64,000 nucleotides of DNA from JANXMY01 sp964251675 (GCA_964251675.1 CAXUKS010000002.1:1-64000), one strand, 5' to 3'. Counted from the stretch's first letter, positions 16,394 to 23,979 are shown. Translations and numbers: made by a program. Notes: generated by a model not told the origin, from the sequence alone.

Positions 16394-16447
16394 TGCCCGC
16401 GCAGGCGGGGAATTGCCCTTTTAAAGCACGGGGGTTCAGCCCCGTGC
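16393..16447. repeat. REP unit family C, right of the RAYT gene
   Basis: Single inverted REP unit beginning at the RAYT stop codon: GCCCGCGCAGGCGGGGAATT, then GCACGGGGGTTCAGCCCCGTG. With the element at 15766-15918 it brackets the transposase gene. Confidence 0.88.
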
Positions 16448-16466
16448 CTCCTATTTCCTAACGACC

Positions 16467-17459
16467 ATGACCCCAATACCGCCCGAAAAACCACGCCTTC
16501 TGCGAAGCAAGCTCCGCCGAAAGCCCCGGCAAACCACACCGCCGCTGGACCAGTCTCTGATCAAAGGCACGGAGGCTCGCCGCAAGCGGGTGGCCGCGCA
16601 GTGGTCCCTGGTCGCCAGCGCCACGCTTCTGGCGATGAAAGTGGCCGTCGGGGCGGTCACGGGCAGTGCGGGTATTCTGGCCGAGGCGGTCAATTCCGCC
16701 GCCGACCTGGTGGGCGCGGGCGTCGCGTTCCTGTCCGTCCGCGCCTCCGATGAGCCGCCGGATAAGCTGCATGCCTATGGGCACGGCAAGATTGAAAATA
16801 TCTCCGGCGCGGTCACCGCCACGCTGATTATGGTGGGCGGCGTGTTCGCCGTCAGCGAGGCCATCCGGCACTTGCTTCGGCCCGCGCCGCTGCCGGAGCT
16901 GGGGTGGGGCATTGCCGTCATGGCCCTGTCCGCCGCCGTCAACTTTGGCGTGTCCCGGCACCTGCTAAAAACCGGACGCGAGACAGACTCGCCCGCGATT
17001 GTGGCCGACGGCCATCATTTGCAGACGGATGTGCTGACTTCGCTGGGCGTTTTGGTGGGTCTGGTGCTGGCGCGGCAGACGCACCAGGTTTGGTGGGATG
17101 CTGTGGCCGCGCTCGGTGTCTCGCTCTTGATCCTGCGGGTCGGCTTCGGCCTCGCCGCCGACGCCCTGCGGACGCTCTCCGACGCCGCCCTGCCTGCTGA
17201 CGAGGAGCGGGCGCTGACGGACGTTCTGGACGCCCATCCCGAAGTGCGCGGCTACCACAAGCTCCGCACGCGCAAATCCGGCTCGCACCGGCATATTGAT
17301 GTTCATGTACAGATCGTCGACACGCATTCGTTCGTGGAGGCACATCGGCTGACCGAAGAACTCGAAGACCTGCTGCGGGCCGCCCTGCCGCATCTGCACC
17401 CGATTATCCATATAGAGCCGGACGAGGACGAAGCGCAGCATCAGCGCGAGAAGCATTAG
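16467..17459 (+). CDS. Cation diffusion facilitator (CDF) metal transporter
   Basis: A 330-residue CDF-family efflux pump exporting divalent metals (Zn, Mn, Fe or Co) in exchange for protons. The first metal-site helix reads GILAEAVNSAADL and the partner helix HHLQTDVLTSLGV; six transmembrane helices fit between about residues 45 and 240. The cytoplasmic C-terminal domain (ADEERALTDVL, then HIDVHVQIVD) is the dimerising metal-sensor fold, and the very end is His/Glu-rich. The site residue where zinc CDFs have His or Asp is Asn here (AVNSAAD), so the metal preference is uncertain, with Mn or Fe possible. It is preceded by a REP unit and followed by a long palindrome. Confidence 0.85.
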   Translation: MTPIPPEKPRLLRSKLRRKPRQTTPPLDQSLIKGTEARRKRVAAQWSLVASATLLAMKVAVGAVTGSAGILAEAVNSAADLVGAGVAFLSVRASDEPPDKLHAYGHGKIENISGAVTATLIMVGGVFAVSEAIRHLLRPAPLPELGWGIAVMALSAAVNFGVSRHLLKTGRETDSPAIVADGHHLQTDVLTSLGVLVGLVLARQTHQVWWDAVAALGVSLLILRVGFGLAADALRTLSDAALPADEERALTDVLDAHPEVRGYHKLRTRKSGSHRHIDVHVQIVDTHSFVEAHRLTEELEDLLRAALPHLHPIIHIEPDEDEAQHQREKH

Positions 17460-17483
17460 CGACCTGCGTTCTTTGCTTCGTTC

Positions 17484-17670
17484 TTTGCTTCGCCGGGTTC
17501 TCGCTCAAAGAAGGAGGAAGGATACGGAGAAGACCCCCTGGCCCCCAATAATGGGGAAGCCAGAATAAGACCGGAAAGGCCGTATCCTAACTCTCCGGCT
17601 CCCCAGAATTGGGGCCGGGAGGCCTCTTCTCCGCCTCTTCCTCCTTTGAGCGAGAACCCGGCGAAGCAAG
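17484..17670. repeat. Long palindrome with nested family A element
   Basis: Outer arms GCTTCGCCGGGTTCTCGCTC (from 17484) and its complement ending at 17670 enclose a family A unit (17536-17616) with CCCCCAATAATGGGG and CCCCAGAATTGGGG hairpins. It separates the CDF gene from the secE promoter and could act as a terminator or mRNA 3' stabiliser. Confidence 0.85.
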
Positions 17671-17704
17671 GAAGGGAGGTCTCCGGCAAATTCTTTGCCC
17701 TCGC

Positions 17705-17734
17705 TTGACACGCCTGCGCTTTTTGTGCTATAGT
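17705..17734 (+). promoter_or_regulatory. Promoter of the secE-nusG-rplKAJL operon
   Basis: TTGACA (17705-17710), an 18-base spacer and TATAGT (17729-17734) with an extended TGC. This is the strongest promoter-like site before the translation gene cluster. Confidence 0.85.
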
Positions 17735-17751
17735 CACTTTTGGACACCGAG

Positions 17752-17779
17752 CAGGGGCGCACCCCCTGTTCATTTTTTT
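17752..17779 (+). promoter_or_regulatory. Attenuator-like hairpin in the secE leader
   Basis: CAGGGG-cgcac-CCCCTG followed by TTCATTTTTTT, an intrinsic-terminator shape about 18 bases after the promoter -10 and 63 bases before the secE start. Its position inside the leader suggests conditional termination. Confidence 0.6.
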
Positions 17780-17841
17780 GCCTGTTCCCGGACGAAATCG
17801 CAAGAAATCACGCCGGGCGGCAGCGAAAGCTGAGGCCATTC

Positions 17842-18204
17842 GTGGCAAAAATTTATAATAACAAGCAGAACGCGGATGACTCGAAGGACGGCGGCGGCCC
17901 GGTGAAGCCTGCCGCCAAGCCTGCCGGTCCCGCAAAGCCCGCCGCCTCACCGGGAAATCCCCGCATTGCCGAGGCCACCCGCCGGGCGCAGTCAATGGCA
18001 AAGGCGCAGCCGACCAATCCGGCACAGTTCTTTCAGGAAGCCTGGGTGGAGCTGAAAAAGACCACCTGGCCGAACCGGGACGTGCTCACCAAATCCACCA
18101 CCGTCGTGCTGGCGCTGGTCGTCGCCGTCGCCGTCTGGGTTGGGGGCATTGATTTCGTGCTGGGCAAAATTGCTGCGCCGCTGTTCAGCGCCGCCGGGCA
18201 TTAA
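17842..18204 (+). CDS. secE: Preprotein translocase subunit SecE
   Basis: A 120-residue single-span SecE, which stabilises SecY in the SecYEG channel. The conserved cytoplasmic helix FFQEAWVELKKTTWPNRD is followed by one transmembrane segment (TTVVLALVVAVAVWVGGIDFV). The GTG at 17842 (VAKIYNNKQN) is preferred because TGAGG precedes it and the upstream part of the open frame covers the leader hairpin. The Pro/Ala/Lys-rich N-terminal 60 residues are an extension relative to minimal SecE (about 60 residues). It is first in the cluster, immediately before nusG as in most bacteria. Confidence 0.9.
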   Translation: MAKIYNNKQNADDSKDGGGPVKPAAKPAGPAKPAASPGNPRIAEATRRAQSMAKAQPTNPAQFFQEAWVELKKTTWPNRDVLTKSTTVVLALVVAVAVWVGGIDFVLGKIAAPLFSAAGH

Positions 18205-18242
18205 ACCGGGTATTAATAGTTTTTTAAGGACGCTGACGCACT

Positions 18243-18773
18243 ATGATGAAGCACTGGTACGCAGTCCATACCTATTCGGGCCACGAGAAAAAAGTCAAAA
18301 CAAACATTGAGCGCCGCGCCGACACGATGGGCCTCAAAAATAAAGTCTTTGACATTCTGGTTCCGACCGAAAAAGAGTCACGGGTCAAGCAGGGCAAAAA
18401 GACCGAGATTGACCGCAAGGTGTTTCCGGGCTACGTCTTTATCGAGATGGTGCTGGACGACAACACCTGGTACCTGGTCAAAAGCACGACCGGCGTGATC
18501 GGGTTTGTCGGCGACGCCAAGCCCACGGTGGTCAAAGACTCCGAAGTCCGCGAAATCCGCAAGGCGCTCGAAGAGTCCGAGACTAAGCCGTACATCCGCC
18601 CCAAGTGGGAAGTCGGCCAGGCCGTGCGCGTCAATTCCGGCCCCTTCGGCGACTTTACCGGGTCCATTCAGGAAATCAATGCGCCCAAAGATAAAGTCAA
18701 AGTTTTGATCTCTATTTTTGGCCGTGACACGCCCGTGGAGCTGGAATTCAGCCAGATTGAAAAGATTTCGTAA
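18243..18773 (+). CDS. nusG: Transcription termination/antitermination protein NusG
   Basis: A 176-residue NusG. The NGN domain begins HWYAVHTYSGHEKKV and contains KVFPGYVFIEM and VKSTTGVIGFVG. The C-terminal KOW domain (VGQAVRVNSGPFGDFTG) recruits Rho or ribosomal protein S10. It binds the RNA polymerase clamp and couples transcription with translation or Rho. It sits 38 bases after secE and before rplK, the canonical order. A duplicated ATG at the start makes the first codon uncertain by one position. Confidence 0.95.
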   Translation: MMKHWYAVHTYSGHEKKVKTNIERRADTMGLKNKVFDILVPTEKESRVKQGKKTEIDRKVFPGYVFIEMVLDDNTWYLVKSTTGVIGFVGDAKPTVVKDSEVREIRKALEESETKPYIRPKWEVGQAVRVNSGPFGDFTGSIQEINAPKDKVKVLISIFGRDTPVELEFSQIEKIS

Positions 18774-18793
18774 CCTACCCCCGGCGCAAGCGC

Positions 18794-18880
18794 CGACCCC
18801 TCCCTATGAAGGAAGGGTTAAGATAAAACAGCAAAGGCTCGAAGCTTATTTCCTTACCCTCCCTTCATAGGGGAGGGTCG
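18794..18880. repeat. Inverted repeat between nusG and rplK
   Basis: Arms CGACCCCTCCCTATGAAGG and CCCTTCATAGGGGAGGGTCG form a near-perfect stem of about 27 bases within the nusG-rplK gap. It is related in style to family B. It could modulate read-through between the two genes. Confidence 0.75.
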
Positions 18881-18923
18881 CCGTGTGCGGCGGGGAGAGG
18901 TTTCTAAAGGACAACACAGACAT

Positions 18924-19346
18924 ATGGCAAAGAAAATCACCGGAGTCGTCAAGCTCCAGATCAATGCGGGCAAAGCGACCCCGGCCCCGCCCGTCGGCCC
19001 CGCGCTCGGCGGCTACGGCATCAACATGATGGAGTTCATCAAGGGCTACAATGAGCGGACCGCGCCCATGATCGGCTCTATCGTTCCTGTCGAGATCACC
19101 ATCTACGAAGACCGCTCGTTCACGTTCGTCACCAAGACCCCGCCCGCCGCCGACCTGCTGAAAAAGGCCGCCGGTATCCCTGCCGGGTCTGGAACGCCGA
19201 ACAAGACCAAAGTGGCAAAAATCAGCCAGGATCAGCTTCGGCAGATCGCCGAAACCAAAGCGCCTGACCTGAACGCCAATGACACTGATGCCGCCATGAA
19301 GATCATCGCAGGCACGGCCCGCTCAATGGGCATTGAGATCGGCTGA
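18924..19346 (+). CDS. rplK: 50S ribosomal protein L11
   Basis: A 140-residue L11, part of the GTPase-associated centre of the large subunit. The signatures GKATPAPPVGPALG and GINMMEFIKGYN at the N-terminus and the helix-rich RNA-binding C-terminal domain (KAAGIPAGSGTPNK) are intact. The ATG at 18924 gives the normal length; the open frame extends upstream only through repeat sequence. It is followed three bases after the stop by a family A element that separates it from rplA. Confidence 0.95.
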   Translation: MAKKITGVVKLQINAGKATPAPPVGPALGGYGINMMEFIKGYNERTAPMIGSIVPVEITIYEDRSFTFVTKTPPAADLLKKAAGIPAGSGTPNKTKVAKISQDQLRQIAETKAPDLNANDTDAAMKIIAGTARSMGIEIG

Positions 19347-19348
19347 CC

Positions 19349-19432
19349 TACCCCCTAGCCCCCAACAATGGGGGAACAGGATAGGCTTCTATTCAACCCT
19401 CTGACTCCCCCATTATTGGGGGCAGGGGGGGC
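19349..19432. repeat. Dispersed element family A, copy 3 (between rplK and rplA)
   Basis: CCCCCTAGCCCCCAACAATG and CCCCCATTATTGGGGG hairpins, starting just after the rplK stop codon, inside a ribosomal operon. Its persistence there implies it does not block transcription, or that it tunes the rplK/rplA ratio. Confidence 0.85.
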
Positions 19433-19484
19433 AAACAAAGTGGGAGGGCCTCGAACGCCCGTCAGCACCACAGGAGACAAGAAA

Positions 19485-20222
19485 ATGCGAAAGCAAGATC
19501 GTGTAAAGACCGTCGGCAAACGCTACGAAGCCCTTGCCAAACAGACCAATCTGGAAACCCTGCTTGACCCGCTGCCCGCCATTGAAAAGGTCAAAAGCCT
19601 CGCCAATGCCAAGTTTGATGAGACCGTCAACATCGCCATCAACCTCGGGGTGGATCCCCGCCACGGCGACCAGATGGTGCGTGGCGTGACCACCCTGCCG
19701 CATGGCACGGGTAAGAGCCGCAAGGTGCTGGTGTTCGCCAAAGCCCAGAAAGCCGCCGATGCCGAAGCCGCCGGAGCGGACCTGGTGGGTGCGGATGAGC
19801 TGATTGAGCAGGTGCAGAAGGGGCAGCTTGACTGGAAACAGTACGACCTGATCCTTGCCACCCCCGACATGATGGGCCAGGTAGGACGCCTCGGCGCGAC
19901 CTTCAAGCAGAAGATGCCGAACCCGAAGGCCGGGACCGTCTCGCCGAACATCGGCCAGGCCGTCACCGACATCAAGAAAGCCACCCGCGTGGAGTACCGC
20001 GTCGAGAAGGCGGGCATCATCCATGCTCCCCTCGGTAAAGCGTCGTTCACGCCGGAGCAGCTTCTGGAAAACTTCAATGCCCTGCTGGATGCCTTGCAGA
20101 AGGCCAAGCCCACAGCCTCTAAAGGCCGCTACTTCCAGAAGATCGCCATCAACTCCACGATGAGTCCGACCGTCCGCGTGGACCCCGTCCGCGCCGTCGC
20201 CATCGCCGCTGGCAAGATTTAA
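19485..20222 (+). CDS. rplA: 50S ribosomal protein L1
   Basis: A 245-residue L1, forming the L1 stalk at the ribosomal E site. The start MRKQDRVKTVGKRYEAL has AGGAG nine bases before the ATG. Family segments include FDETVNIAINLGVDPRHGDQ and the C-terminal PTASKGRYFQKIAI with TMSPTVRVDP. In many bacteria L1 represses its own operon by binding the mRNA. It is followed by two family D hairpins and then the L10 leader. Confidence 0.95.
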   Translation: MRKQDRVKTVGKRYEALAKQTNLETLLDPLPAIEKVKSLANAKFDETVNIAINLGVDPRHGDQMVRGVTTLPHGTGKSRKVLVFAKAQKAADAEAAGADLVGADELIEQVQKGQLDWKQYDLILATPDMMGQVGRLGATFKQKMPNPKAGTVSPNIGQAVTDIKKATRVEYRVEKAGIIHAPLGKASFTPEQLLENFNALLDALQKAKPTASKGRYFQKIAINSTMSPTVRVDPVRAVAIAAGKI

Positions 20223-20240
20223 GTATTGCTGTCAGTGAGT

Positions 20241-20362
20241 GCCGGGGGTATAAAACCCCCGGCAATTAAGTTCAGCCGCCCTCCGGGCGGAAGAGCTTGT
20301 TGTCCTCATCCTTAGCCCGGCAGGGCGTCCGCTCTTGATGCCGGGGGTTTCATACCCCCGGC
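20241..20362. repeat. Two family D palindromes after rplA
   Basis: GCCGGGGGTA-taaa-ACCCCCGGC at 20241-20263 and GCCGGGGG-tttcata-CCCCCGGC at 20340-20362, with a GCCGCCCTCCGGGCGG hairpin between them. The pair lies in the long rplA-rplJ gap, upstream of the L10 leader. Confidence 0.88.
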
Positions 20363-20390
20363 TCCTGGCGGCCAATAACACAATAGATTT

Positions 20391-20550
20391 ACGCCGCAGA
20401 CAGCTGGTTCCGTGACTACACACATGGAGTAATGGGCATATCGCCCGCCAGCCGAGGTAACAGGAATGCCCGTCGGTACGCCCTCCAAAGCGTGCCGACC
20501 CCACGCGCCCTGCGACCTGCCTCCCAATGTCTGTGGCAGTCGCAGGGCGT
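20391..20550 (+). promoter_or_regulatory. Ribosomal protein L10 leader and attenuator-like hairpin
   Basis: The segment with CCGCAGACAGCTGG and, 40 bases later, CCAGCCGAGG resembles the L10(L12) leader that binds the L10-L12 complex for autogenous control. It is followed by a strong stem, ACGCGCCCTGCGACCTGCC (20503-20521) against GGCAGTCGCAGGGCGTGT (20535-20552), with a T-rich stretch after it. The position directly before rplJ supports the call; it was matched by eye only. Confidence 0.6.
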
Positions 20551-20586
20551 GTTTCGTTTCAAATACAACTCACAAAGAGTGAGGGG

Positions 20587-21177
20587 GTGAACATCATCGC
20601 AACCGAATACACCATTGAACCCGCCGGAGCCAAAGTCGAAGTCGTCTCGGAACTGACCGAGCTGATCGGGCAGACCAAAGCCGCCATTTTGACCGACTAC
20701 CGGGGCCTGTCCGTGGCCGAGCTGACCGACCTTCGCAAGAAGCTGCGCGGGGCCGATGCCGAATACCGCGTCGTCAAAAACACGCTGTTCAAGCTGGCCG
20801 CCGGGGACACCATGCCCGTCGCCGACATGGGCGAGCTGCTGTCCGGCCCGACCGCGATTGGCTTTGCCAAAGGTGACCCCGTCGCCGTCGCCAAAATCCT
20901 GCTGGATTATGCGCGGGAGCACAAGGCGCTGACCGTCAAAGCCGGTGTCATGGATGGCCGCATCCTGACCACCGCACAAGTTGAGGCCCTGTCCAAGACC
21001 CCGCCCCGCGAGGTCCTGCTGTCGCAGATGCTCGGCTCGCTGCAATCGCCCATCACAGGCTTTGTCGGTACGCTGGGCGGCATCCTCTCGAATTTCGTCT
21101 TTACTCTGCAAGCCGTCGCCGATGCGAAAGGCAGCACCGCTGAACCCGAAGCCGCGCCCGCCGAGGCCGCAGCTTAA
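20587..21177 (+). CDS. rplJ: 50S ribosomal protein L10
   Basis: A 196-residue L10, the base of the L7/L12 stalk. The start is GTG at 20587 (NIIATEYTIEP), with GTGAGGGG just upstream; the longer open frame covers the attenuator hairpin. KAAILTDYRGLSVAELTDLR is the hallmark N-terminal segment, and the C-terminal helix (GILSNFVFTLQAVADAKG) that anchors L12 dimers is present, with an Ala/Glu-rich tail. Likely regulated by the preceding L10 leader. Confidence 0.93.
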   Translation: MNIIATEYTIEPAGAKVEVVSELTELIGQTKAAILTDYRGLSVAELTDLRKKLRGADAEYRVVKNTLFKLAAGDTMPVADMGELLSGPTAIGFAKGDPVAVAKILLDYAREHKALTVKAGVMDGRILTTAQVEALSKTPPREVLLSQMLGSLQSPITGFVGTLGGILSNFVFTLQAVADAKGSTAEPEAAPAEAAA

Positions 21178-21221
21178 CCAACGTTACACACTTTAGACAC
21201 GCATTTTAGGAGAATACTACT

Positions 21222-21605
21222 ATGGCCGATACAGCCGCAATGATGGAAACCATCAAAAGCATGACCGTTCTTGAGCTGAGCGACTTCGTCAAACAGCTTC
21301 AGGAAGAATTCGGCGTTTCCGCCGCCGCCCCCGTCTCGTCTGGCCCCGCCGCGCCGACCGATGCCGCTCCCGCCGCTGATGCCGCCCCGACCTCGTTCAA
21401 CGTGGTGCTGGTCGCCGCTGGCGACAAGAAGATCAACGTCATTAAAGTCGTCCGCGAGATCACCGCGCTGGGCCTGAAGGAAGCGAAAGACCTCGTGGAC
21501 AGCGCCCCGAAGGCGGTCAAGGAAGGTCTGAACGCCGAGGACGCCGCCGCCCTCAAGGCCAAGATCGAAGCCGAAGGCGCGACGGTTGAAGTCAAGCCTG
21601 CCTAG
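21222..21605 (+). CDS. rplL: 50S ribosomal protein L7/L12
   Basis: A 127-residue L7/L12, the flexible stalk protein that recruits translational GTPases. The N-terminal dimerisation helices (MMETIKSMTVLELSDFVKQL), the Ala-rich hinge and the globular C-terminal domain (KINVIKVVREITALGLKEAK) are in order. AGGAG sits before the ATG. It is the last gene of the cluster, followed by an intrinsic terminator. rpoB, commonly next, is absent: unrelated genes follow. Confidence 0.95.
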   Translation: MADTAAMMETIKSMTVLELSDFVKQLQEEFGVSAAAPVSSGPAAPTDAAPAADAAPTSFNVVLVAAGDKKINVIKVVREITALGLKEAKDLVDSAPKAVKEGLNAEDAAALKAKIEAEGATVEVKPA

Positions 21606-21631
21606 TTCCTGCTTTTGCTGGAACCGGAACT

Positions 21632-21673
21632 AAAAACCGCCTGCTTCTCGTAAGAAAGGCAGGCGGTTTTTCT
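21632..21673 (+). terminator. Intrinsic terminator after rplL
   Basis: AAAAA-CCGCCTGC, a 14-base loop, GCAGGCGG, then TTTTTCT. A textbook Rho-independent terminator that ends the secE-rplL transcription unit, abutting the next ATG at 21674. Confidence 0.93.
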
Positions 21674-22219
21674 ATGCTCAAATTTATTTCCATCGCAGCC
21701 CTCGGCCTCCTGCCCCTCCTGACACCCCCCGCGCACGCCTGCCGGGAGGTGGTTGTCTGGAGTGCCGCCCTCGCATCGTCCCCGAAAGCCGCCGCCGCCG
21801 GGACCGCCGCGATTGACTTTGACTTCCTTCACCCTGGCGCGACTGTCACCGTGGACGCAAAATCCCTGAAAAGCGTGCAGGCTATTGAAGTGCATGTCGC
21901 CCGCTCGTTCACCGACCACACCGGCCCCGCCGTACTGACCGTCTACGACGCCAAAGATGGCCCCCTGCCCGCCTCGCTGACCCGCCGGGTCACCCCCGCT
22001 GATCTGCGCCCGCAGGCATCGGCCAAAATCAACAACTTTGCGGACTTAGTGCAGGCTGTCTTAGATGGCCGCGCCTATGTCACCGTGGTTCCCAATGCCG
22101 CCGTCTCTGCCTCCGCCCCGCAGGCGACTCTGACCGGCTTTATCGGAATGCACAAAGTCGTCACCTACGACGACAGCGCCGGGGAAGTCCACGACAGCGC
22201 CCTGCACCACAAGGTATAA
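21674..22219 (+). CDS. Secreted CHRD-like domain protein
   Basis: A 181-residue exported protein with signal peptide (residues 1-23, cleavage after AHA). The body (FDFLHPGATVTVDAKSLKS, then EVHVARSFTDHTGPAVLTVYD and VLDGRAYVTVVPNA) follows the CHRD pattern, a small beta-sandwich found in secreted bacterial proteins. The ATG comes directly after the rplL terminator T-tract. Either read-through supplies transcription or the true start is later. No enzymatic function is known for the domain. Confidence 0.6.
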   Translation: MLKFISIAALGLLPLLTPPAHACREVVVWSAALASSPKAAAAGTAAIDFDFLHPGATVTVDAKSLKSVQAIEVHVARSFTDHTGPAVLTVYDAKDGPLPASLTRRVTPADLRPQASAKINNFADLVQAVLDGRAYVTVVPNAAVSASAPQATLTGFIGMHKVVTYDDSAGEVHDSALHHKV

Positions 22220-22221
22220 AG

Positions 22222-22327
22222 AGACCTACCACCTTGTTCCTGCGTCACAGGGTCCTTCCTAAAGGAAGGATCAAGAACGTGGTCGCAGGCGGGGCGAAGC
22301 ATGAGCGCAGCAAGGAAGGTAGGTCAC
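22222..22327. repeat. Palindrome family B, copy 2
   Basis: GAGACCTACC...CAGGGTCCTTCCTAAAGGAAG...AGCAAGGAAGGTAGGTC, lying between two convergent genes and covering the stop codon of the minus-strand one (22324-22326). Confidence 0.8.
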
Positions 22328-23484
22328 TGCACCACCACCGTAAATGGCACGGTCAGCCACTGATTTTGCCGCTCGAACTGTGCCCACAGCTTGTAGCGGC
22401 CTGGACGCGGCGGGGTCAGCTTGAATGAAAAGCGTGGCCCGGTCAAAGTCACCATCTCCGGCGTCACCGAAACCACCTCGCTCTGCCCCGCCTGCATCAT
22501 CGCCAGCGTCGCCGCGCCGTAAGACCCCGCCTGCACCCCATGCAAAGCGTGCGTATGCACTAGCGTCTGGTCGTCATCCCGCAGGGCGACTAAATGCCCC
22601 ATCACTCCCAAAATCTTCTGCATATCTTTTCGGGGCCGCCCGGCTAAATCTGTCAGCGTATAAGTCAGCACCGACTGCCGCCCGGCTTTCAGTTGTCCGG
22701 GCCGAATGGTCAGCGTCACCCGCGTATCGCGCACCGTCTTGGTTGTCCCCGCGTCCGGCGTCAGATGCGGCGCGGCGGGCGTCACACTAGTTTTGCCGAC
22801 ATCCAGCGCCGTGCGGAGGACCTGGTTATCGCCGTCGGCGGGCGTGAAGTCCGTGAACAGGTAGTACCGACCGGGCCGGGGGAACGACCAGCGCAGTCGG
22901 AAGCGGCCATCGGAGCCAAGAACCGGGTGCTGATGCTCAAACCATTTCATGTCTGAGGACACCAGCAGTAGATGCAGATGCTCCTCGTGGACTACCTCGT
23001 AATTCGTGACCACGTTCCCCGAAGGCTGCTCCCGAATGGTAAACGTCAGCGGAACCGGCGTCTGCGCCGCCGGGTGCGCCGGAGCCGTCAGCGCGACGGT
23101 GTACGCCCGCCGCTTGCCCTCCGCCAGCGCCTCTTGCAGCTTGACATACGACGCCGGGGCCTTGTCGAAGCGCGTCTTGCACGCTTCCGAGCAGAAGTAG
23201 TACGTCTTGCCATTGATGGTTTCGCGGAACGGCGTCGTGTCGGTGTCCGTGTTCATCCGGCACACCGGGTCCTTGACATCATGCGCGGCAGTGGGCAGGG
23301 CAGTAAACAGGAGCAGGAAAACGAGGAAGGCCCCCCCGCCCCAATTCTGGGGAGCCAGAACAGACCGTCTTTCTCCGGCTCCCTCTCCTTCCGAAGGAGA
23401 GGGCTGGGGTGAGGTTTTTCTCCGACTCCTTCCTAAAATCCGGCTCCCCAGAATTGGGGCGGGGGGGCCTCCTCTACTTGCCAT
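22324..23484 (-). CDS. YHS-domain secreted protein, probable copper/metal-linked
   Basis: Up to 386 residues. A YHS motif, DPVCRMN then GKTYYFCSEACKTRFDKAP (about residues 71-110), is a metal-binding domain found in copper transport proteins. After it come two beta-rich domains with HEEHLHLLLVSSDMKWFEHQ and VHTHALHGV, rich in His and Met, suggesting metal handling in the periplasm. A hydrophobic export segment (FLVFLLLFTALPTAAHD) precedes the YHS domain. The ~50 residues before it are encoded by a family A/H repeat. The ATG at 23484 overlaps the upstream gene by 11 bases. No standard start codon occurs between the repeat and the signal core. Confidence 0.65.
   Translation of the reverse strand: MASRGGPPAPILGSRILGRSRRKTSPQPSPSEGEGAGERRSVLAPQNWGGGAFLVFLLLFTALPTAAHDVKDPVCRMNTDTDTTPFRETINGKTYYFCSEACKTRFDKAPASYVKLQEALAEGKRRAYTVALTAPAHPAAQTPVPLTFTIREQPSGNVVTNYEVVHEEHLHLLLVSSDMKWFEHQHPVLGSDGRFRLRWSFPRPGRYYLFTDFTPADGDNQVLRTALDVGKTSVTPAAPHLTPDAGTTKTVRDTRVTLTIRPGQLKAGRQSVLTYTLTDLAGRPRKDMQKILGVMGHLVALRDDDQTLVHTHALHGVQAGSYGAATLAMMQAGQSEVVSVTPEMVTLTGPRFSFKLTPPRPGRYKLWAQFERQNQWLTVPFTVVVQ
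23325..23472. repeat. Family A element with inner family H unit
   Basis: CCCCGCCCCAATTCTGGGG and CCCCAGAATTGGGGCGGGG ends enclose CCCTCTCCTTCCGAAGGAG-AGGGCTGGGGTGAGG. The inner unit recurs near 38380-38410. The element lies inside the 5' end of the YHS gene. Confidence 0.8.
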
Positions 23485-23719
23485 GCGCTGGGTATCCCTT
23501 TACGATGCCCGCCCGCCGCAGCGTCTCCACCGACTGCGCCGCCCAGTGATCGGCAGGCACATCGGGAAAGCCGCCGGGAATAGGCCGAATGGCTTTGGCC
23601 GTGGCAGGCGCGGCCTTCTTCGGCGCGGCCTTTGCGTACGCGGTCGTTTTCGGCGCGGCGGATGCGGCCAGCCCGGCCCCCAGAACCAGCAGTACGGATA
23701 AAATTAGTGGGTGCTTCAT
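23474..23719 (-). CDS. Mini-protein with a single truncated SLH domain
   Basis: An 81-residue exported protein: signal peptide (MKHPLILSVLLVLGAGLAAS), a Lys/Ala-rich linker and one incomplete SLH repeat (FPDVPADHWAAQSVETLRRA, then GIVKGYP) that stops where a full SLH domain would continue. The matching part of the porin at 38488 reads FADVPTDHWAYQSVDTLQKA and goes on for about 35 more residues. It may be the 5' remnant of a larger SLH protein cut by the repeat that follows, or a genuine small cell-wall binder. A TAGACT box ends five bases before the ATG (possible leaderless start). Confidence 0.55.
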   Translation of the reverse strand: MKHPLILSVLLVLGAGLAASAAPKTTAYAKAAPKKAAPATAKAIRPIPGGFPDVPADHWAAQSVETLRRAGIVKGYPAHGK

Positions 23720-23979
23720 ACGAGAGTCTACTACCCATCCGGGGGTAGGAAGTTCCCGGAGAACAGCAAAACCTGCCCTTGATACTTATGTGTGACCATA
23801 CTACAATCGCTTTCCAGCCCTGCCGGTTGGTGGCTCATTTGATGGCGTGGCATGTTCCTCGCTCTCAGTGGCCGTTTCTGCTCTATCAATGCTTGACTGA
23901 CACTTGAAAACATTTTCAATAATAGGAAGTATGGTACAATCAACTATTCATTGGGTTAGCACTTTCGGAGGCCACTATT

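Noticed and set aside
17740..17841. Longer SecE starting at 17740
   Set aside because: The extra residues would be encoded by the leader hairpin and T-run, and the GTG at 17842 has a ribosome site.
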